Source: Sedimenticola sp.
Lineage (GTDB): Bacteria > Pseudomonadota > Gammaproteobacteria > Chromatiales > Chromatiaceae
Assembly: GCA_027026755.1 (NCBI GenBank)
Contig: JALVNE010000171.1
Span: forward strand, 1-37,066
Direction: 5' to 3'
Length of the DNA stretch: 37,066 nt
The notes below the pieces were generated by a model. That model had not been told where the DNA came from and did no database searches. It saw only the letters and a list, made by a program, of their open reading frames with translations. Below, piece by piece: positions 33,807-37,066 of the stretch (positions are counted from its first letter, which is position 1; each line of letters starts with the position of its first letter). A program made the position numbers and the translations under genes.

Positions 33807-33881
33807 GCCGGCGAGCAAATATGTCGCCTTAGTGCTTCAAGCAGAGAGGATGAAGACGACATATTTGGTCGCCGGATTAAT
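33802..33881. repeat. 25-bp inverted repeat with 30-bp centre after mrcB
   Basis: The left arm at 33802-33826 (ATTAAGCCGGCGAGCAAATA...) and right arm at 33857-33881 match in inverted orientation at 23 of 25 positions. The left arm contains the mrcB stop codon TAA. There is no T run after it. It may be a solo insertion-element remnant, a MITE or a stabilising RNA hairpin. Confidence 0.75.
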
Positions 33882-34195
33882 CATTAAGATAGGTGATAAC
33901 AGAAGGAAGTTGAAGCTTCGAGGCACGCCTTGAGGCAGTGCGTCAGCAATAACGGGCTCTCAGGCTTTTGCTGAGCTGTCCAATCCGCCGACAACACAAG
34001 AGCATTCAGGCCATGACATACATCCACACGCCGGGCTACACTCGCAGCAACAAGATGCCGCCGCCGCACACCCAGGTGTTTTCCATCGAACAAGAAACTT
34101 GTCGGGGTCGGCGTCACTAAGCGTTTTTCGGGCGGGGTCATCCATGAACTGGCGGACACAGTGGTATCCGGCATGAAGAAATCGAGGGGCATCCA
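33882..34195. other. Stretch without a recognised gene before hisI
   Basis: This 314-bp gap has no gene I can support. A minus-strand frame of 112 codons (33884-34222) is open but resembles nothing I know and reaches into the start of hisI. At 34104-34117 there is a lone GGGGTCGGCGTCAC, matching the left arm of the 67-102 bp inverted-repeat family; no right arm follows. This and the adjacent inverted repeat suggest a decayed insertion site. Confidence 0.4.
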
Positions 34196-34639
34196 ATGAG
34201 TGGCAGCAGGTTTTGGCAACAACTCGAAGGTGGGGAAGTTGGAGAATCCGTTCCCCTGGAACAGGCGCTGTCTGAAATCCCCTGGAATGCCGATGGCCTG
34301 ATTCCCGCCATCGCCCAGCAGTACGATACGGGGGAGGTGCTCATGCTGGCCTGGATGAACAGGGAGGCCCTGAATGAAACCCTGGAGAAGGGCCGGGTAT
34401 GTTACTGGTCACGCTCCCGCCAGCAGCTGTGGCGCAAGGGGGAGTCCTCCGGGCAGGTGCAGCGGCTCAGGGAAGCGCGCCTGGACTGTGATGGGGATAC
34501 CCTGTTGCTGCTGGTGGATCAGACCGGCCCCGCCTGTCATACGGGGCGCCGGGGGTGTTTCTACAATCTGGTGCAGGGCGATCGCCTGGTGGTGGACAAG
34601 CCGGTGCTCATCGATCCTGCCAGTCTGTACGGGAAATAA
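34196..34639 (+). CDS. hisI: Phosphoribosyl-AMP cyclohydrolase
   Basis: HisI opens the adenine ring of PR-AMP in histidine synthesis and needs Mg and Zn. The 147-residue protein has AIAQQYDTGEVLMLAWMNREAL, then WSRSRQQLWRKGESSGQ, and the metal-binding DCDGDTLLLLVDQTGPACHTG...GCFY with its three Cys. No HisE (pyrophosphohydrolase) domain is fused. It is separate from other his genes. gloB starts 2 bp after its stop, so the two are cotranscribed. Confidence 0.95.
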   Translation: MSGSRFWQQLEGGEVGESVPLEQALSEIPWNADGLIPAIAQQYDTGEVLMLAWMNREALNETLEKGRVCYWSRSRQQLWRKGESSGQVQRLREARLDCDGDTLLLLVDQTGPACHTGRRGCFYNLVQGDRLVVDKPVLIDPASLYGK

Positions 34640-34641
34640 CG

Positions 34642-35421
34642 ATGTTGCAGATTCATCCACTGCCGGCGTTTGAAGACAACTATATCTGGGTGATTCGGAA
34701 ACCCGGCAGCGAGCGCTGCGTGGTGGTGGATCCCGGTGACGAGGATCCCGTCCTCGATTACCTGCAGTCCCAGGGGCTGGCATTGGCTGCCATTCTCATC
34801 ACCCATGGCCATGGTGACCACACCGGCGGCGTGCGCGGATTGAAGCAGCAATGGCCGCAGGCTGTGGTTTACGGTCCGTCCCAAGAAAGGATTCCCGTGG
34901 TGGAACAGCAGTTGGGGGAAGGGGACGAGCTTTCCCTTGCCGACCTTGGCCAACCCTGCCGGGTCATGGATGTGCCGGGGCACACCAGTGGGCACCTGGC
35001 CTACCGGCTGGGTGAGGCCCTGTTCTGTGGCGACACCCTGTTTGCCGGAGGGTGCGGGCGGGTATTCAGCGGCACCCACGACCAGCTCAGCGATTCCCTG
35101 CGGCGCATTGCCGCCCTGCCGCCGCAAACCCTGGTGTACTGCGCCCATGAATACACCTTGGCCAACCTGGGATTCGCCCTGTGGGTGGAGCCGGACAATG
35201 CCGCCATCGTGGCGCGCCGGGAAGTGGAGCAAGCAAAGCGGCTTCAGGGGCAGCCCACGGTGCCTTCGACCCTGGGGCTGGAGCTGGAAACCAACCCTTT
35301 CCTGCGCACGGGAGAGCCTGCCGTGATCGCCGCGGCGGAAGAATGGGCTGGCAGGCCCCTGAGCGGGCACCGGGAGGTGTTCCGTGCTCTGCGTGACTGG
35401 AAGGACAGGGATTACGACTGA
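34642..35421 (+). CDS. gloB: Hydroxyacylglutathione hydrolase (glyoxalase II)
   Basis: GloB hydrolyses S-lactoylglutathione in methylglyoxal detoxification. The 259-residue protein has the metal motif THGHGDHTGG (H55, H57, D59, H60), then PGHTSGH, FCGDTLFAGGCGR and CAHEYTLANLGFA. The C-terminal substrate-binding domain ends in FRALRDWKDRD. The ATG at 34642 (MLQIHPLPAFEDNYIW) matches the family start. It forms a two-gene unit with hisI. Confidence 0.95.
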   Translation: MLQIHPLPAFEDNYIWVIRKPGSERCVVVDPGDEDPVLDYLQSQGLALAAILITHGHGDHTGGVRGLKQQWPQAVVYGPSQERIPVVEQQLGEGDELSLADLGQPCRVMDVPGHTSGHLAYRLGEALFCGDTLFAGGCGRVFSGTHDQLSDSLRRIAALPPQTLVYCAHEYTLANLGFALWVEPDNAAIVARREVEQAKRLQGQPTVPSTLGLELETNPFLRTGEPAVIAAAEEWAGRPLSGHREVFRALRDWKDRDYD

Positions 35422-35433
35422 CTTTGATCCAAA

Positions 35434-35534
35434 GGGGTCGAAGTCAAATTCCACCCAATTGTTACAGGGAACAGGACCAAACTGCGCCACGCCATCGGAT
35501 CTTTTCAACATCCTCCCCATTTGACTCCGACCCC
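35434..35534 (+). mobile_element. Short inverted-repeat element, family GGGGTCGGAGTCAAA, copy c (101 bp)
   Basis: The left arm GGGGTCGAAGTCAAAT (from 35434) and right arm ATTTGACTCCGACCCC (35519-35534) form an inverted repeat with one mismatch. ACATCCTCCCC lies just inside the right arm, as in copy a. It begins 12 bp after the gloB stop and is followed by a REPIN 31 bp later. Confidence 0.8.
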
Positions 35535-35565
35535 GGCCACACAACAACGCCCGTGATGATGAACT

Positions 35566-35631
35566 GTAGGTCGGACTTCAGTCCGACACCGCCCGTATGT
35601 GGCACCATTGTCGGACTGAAGTCCGACCTAC
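35566..35631. repeat. REPIN, copy 3 (66 bp)
   Basis: GTAGGTCGGACTTCAGTCCG at the left and its near-perfect inverse ending CTAC at 35631 flank a 22-bp centre. Both halves can form hairpins. It is the cleanest of the three copies and lies between gloB and the convergent PTPS-like gene, where it may end transcription from both sides. Confidence 0.88.
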
Positions 35632-35652
35632 ATCAAGCCATGGATCAAGGCT

Positions 35653-36492
35653 TCAGCTGCTTTCGCTGATGGCCCCCTTGCCGATGCCTTCGAAGGCCTG
35701 AACCCGAAAACGCTGGCCCTGCTGTTCTTTCTCCAGACGCTCGCGGATGTGCCGGGCGATGTTTTCCACCGTGGATTCGGTGTCGAGGAGATAGCAGCGA
35801 TCGGCGGGCAGTTCCAGTTCGAAGGCGCCTTGTTCGGCGGTATAGGCAAAGCGGAAACAGGTCTGGTCATTGCAGGAGGTGATGGCCACCATGTCCGTTT
35901 CTGTGCCGATGTAGGTACCCCGCAGCCGTTCCGCCCACAGATGCTCCAGCATGGCATCACGTATTCCATCACGCCAGATGCGGATGCGTGACCGGTGACC
36001 GTGGGCGATGCGCTGGCAGTTGCCGCAATGCTGCTTCAGGCCGTGGCTGTACTGGTACCAGGCTCCGTCTTCCGGTTCCGGGTAGAGGGTCAGCTGCATG
36101 GACTGAACATTGCCGGGCAGCTTGGGCTGCAACGCCTGATGTATGGTTTTGGCTACCTGGGTTCTGGTGATGGTTTCGCCGGGAATGAACTGCAAGGCAT
36201 CCGCTGGGCCCCGATGGCGGATGCGCAGACCGTTGTCCAGCAGGAAACTCAGCTGGTCGTCTTCCACCGACAGGCCGGGGTGATCGGCGGGCACCAGCAG
36301 CCGGTGATCGAAACCCTCGTCGATGAGCTGTTTCACCTGGCGCTTCACATCGCCGAAATCCAGCACCATGCCCTGGTCGTCCAGGCCACCTGCCAGTTCG
36401 ATGTCCACCAGCCAGCTTTCTCCCAGCAGCCCCCGGATCGGGTGCAGATAGGAAAAATCCATGGCGGTGAGCTGATTGACGAACAGGCGCAT
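35653..36492 (-). CDS. Tandem PTPS/QueD-like (6-carboxytetrahydropterin synthase family) protein
   Basis: The 279-residue protein looks like two T-fold PTPS/QueD units fused. The first half has the family strand MVLDFGDVKRQVKQLIDEGFDHRLL. At the place of the zinc-binding H-G-H it reads LLGESW, with only H17 left upstream. The second half has YSHGLKQHCGNCQRIAHGHRS, which keeps a His-x-His, and the C-terminal ESTVENIARHI typical of the family. QueD makes the queuosine precursor CPH4; the role of this larger version is not known to me. I use the ATG at 36492 (MRLFVNQLTAMDF) over one at 36540. It is alone, convergent with gloB, and bounded by repeats on both sides. Confidence 0.72.
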   Translation of the reverse strand: MRLFVNQLTAMDFSYLHPIRGLLGESWLVDIELAGGLDDQGMVLDFGDVKRQVKQLIDEGFDHRLLVPADHPGLSVEDDQLSFLLDNGLRIRHRGPADALQFIPGETITRTQVAKTIHQALQPKLPGNVQSMQLTLYPEPEDGAWYQYSHGLKQHCGNCQRIAHGHRSRIRIWRDGIRDAMLEHLWAERLRGTYIGTETDMVAITSCNDQTCFRFAYTAEQGAFELELPADRCYLLDTESTVENIARHIRERLEKEQQGQRFRVQAFEGIGKGAISESS

Positions 36493-36557
36493 GGGGGCAT
36501 TATCCCTGATGCGGTGGATGGGGAACAGGGGGAAGTTCAAGTGGATATCGGTTGGCA

Positions 36558-36625
36558 GGGGTCGGAGTCAAACCAGGGTGATGTTGCATACAATCAACGG
36601 TTGGATGTGATTTGACTCCGACCCC
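36558..36625 (-). mobile_element. Short inverted-repeat element, family GGGGTCGGAGTCAAA, copy d (68 bp, inverted)
   Basis: GGGGTCGGAGTCAAAC (36558-36573) and ATTTGACTCCGACCCC (36610-36625) are the arms. The GATGTT just inside the left arm is the inverse of the ACATC seen inside the right arm of copies a, b and c, so this copy is reversed. It borders the hairpin array starting at 36642. Confidence 0.8.
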
Positions 36626-36641
36626 TGCGCCCGCTGCTCTC

Positions 36642-36939
36642 GGCATCCCTGCCTTCGCAGCATACGGCCGCCAGGGATGGCGGAAGTGCCGGTAATGCAG
36701 GGAGCAATTACCGGCCACTCCATCCCTGGAGATAGCCGCTCCTGCGCATCCCTGCGCCCGCGGCATACCGTACATCCTGTACATTCGCCGCTACGGCCAT
36801 CCCTGGCCTCTCGCGGCATACACTCCATCCCTGGAGATAGCCGCTCCTGGGCAAGACGGACCTGAATAGAGATATACCGGGTAATCAGGAATACTGCTCT
36901 CGGCATCCCTGCCTTCGCAGCATAAGCACATCCCTGTGC
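36642..36939. repeat. Array of short hairpins sharing loop ATCCCT with changing stems
   Basis: Eight copies of ATCCCT (one inverted) occur in about 300 bp, each flanked by complementary bases. They are GGC/GCC (36642), CCGCC/GGCGG (36668, inverted), CTCC/GGAG (36718 and 36823), GCGC/GCGC (36744), GGCC/GGCC (36795), GGC/GCC (36902) and GCAC/GTGC (36926). A ninth, GTAC-ATCCT-GTAC at 36770, has a one-base shorter loop. Centres are spaced by 25-28 bp or multiples of it. Separators often read CGC(A/G)GCATA. GCCGGTAAT/ATTACCGGC (36688-36715) encloses a related AGGGA loop. Not a CRISPR: unit sequence varies and there are no constant repeats. No gene is present. Confidence 0.85.
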
Positions 36940-36963
36940 AAAAAAAGGCGCCCGAAGGCGCCT
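36940..36963 (-). terminator. Rho-independent terminator, minus strand
   Basis: Read on the minus strand, AGGCGCC-TTCG-GGCGCCT is followed by seven T (36946-36940, complement of the A run). It has a stable TTCG tetraloop. It lies 33 bp after the stop of the partial minus-strand gene at the right edge and would end its transcript. Confidence 0.85.
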
Positions 36964-36995
36964 GATCCCAATAGGAGGGAGGGAAAAAACGGGTT

Positions 36996-37066
36996 TCAGC
37001 CGGCAATTCCGGGATTGCCTTTCACGCCGATGAGTTTTGGGGTGTTGAGTTTCCTGATTTTCACCG
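36996..37066 (-). CDS. 3' end of a minus-strand gene, product unknown
   Basis: The minus-strand frame from the right edge gives 22 codons ending at TGA (36996-36998). The peptide is VKIRKLNTPKL then IGVKGNPGIAG. I do not recognise the family. The terminator just downstream supports a real gene end. Too little is visible to say more. Confidence 0.5.
   Translation of the reverse strand, partial: VKIRKLNTPKLIGVKGNPGIAG

Noticed and set aside
33884..34222. A 112-codon minus-strand frame after mrcB
   Set aside because: It crosses a decayed-repeat region and runs into the hisI start; the translation resembles no family I know.
34196..34639. Bifunctional HisIE
   Set aside because: The product is only 147 residues and ends after the cyclohydrolase domain; no HisE domain follows.
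36568..36906. Open frames through the hairpin array, with repeated IPGDSR-like peptides
   Set aside because: The repeats in the translation come from the DNA hairpin repeat itself; there is no ribosome-binding site or known domain.
36642..36939. CRISPR array
   Set aside because: Units share only a 6-base loop, stems vary, one is inverted, and there are no constant direct repeats with unique spacers.

Overview
This window looks like a chromosomal segment of a high-GC, sulfur-oxidising gammaproteobacterium. Two conserved gammaproteobacterial gene orders support that. One is gcvR-bcp divergent from dapA-bamC. The other is the supercluster queG/nnr-tsaE-amiB-mutL-miaA-hfq-hflX-hflK-hflC-yjeT-purA. 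A flavocytochrome c sulfide dehydrogenase module sits inside the second block, which points to a sulfide-oxidising relative of the Chromatiales / Sedimenticola / Thiolapillus type. The genus is inference, since no rRNA is present.

Layout. 1-123: 5' part of an entericidin-like lipoprotein gene (minus). 379-6548: hisC-tyrA-aroA-cmk-rpsA-ihfB (plus), the usual gammaproteobacterial aromatic amino acid / ribosomal protein S1 / IHF operon but without serC and pheA in front, closed by a strong terminator. 6714-10877: a six-gene co-directional minus run, gcvR-bcp-phoH(PIN)-degenerate EAL protein-Crp/Fnr regulator-small membrane protein. 11169-14039: dapA-bamC-MBL hydrolase. 14036-15112: queG (minus). 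15151-18703: nnr-tsaE-amiB. 18810-21481: two diheme cytochromes c and fccB. 21523-31350: mutL-miaA-hfq-hflX-hflK-hflC-yjeT-hisZ-purA. 31419-33806: PBP1b. 34196-35421: hisI-gloB. 35653-36492: a tandem PTPS/QueD-like protein (minus). 36630-36963: a repeat-rich locus, then the 3' end of another minus-strand gene at the right edge.

How the genes work together. Most are housekeeping genes: aromatic and histidine synthesis, lysine/peptidoglycan precursor synthesis, outer-membrane assembly, tRNA modification (miaA, tsaE, queG), mismatch repair, RNA chaperone, FtsH modulation, purine synthesis and cell-wall synthesis. The accessory, lifestyle-defining part is the periplasmic sulfide-oxidising flavocytochrome c.

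The intergenic regions carry three separate kinds of repeat. There are three REP/REPIN-type elements (GTAG...CTAC). There are four short inverted-repeat elements ending in GGGGTCGGAGTCAAA/TTTGACTCCGACCCC, one of which supplies the last 11 codons of tsaE. At 36642-36939 there is an array of short hairpins with about 26 bp spacing; nearly all share the loop ATCCCT while the flanking stems change in a compensating way. I regard this array as the most unusual object here. No tRNA, rRNA, CRISPR array, prophage or complete transposase gene was seen.
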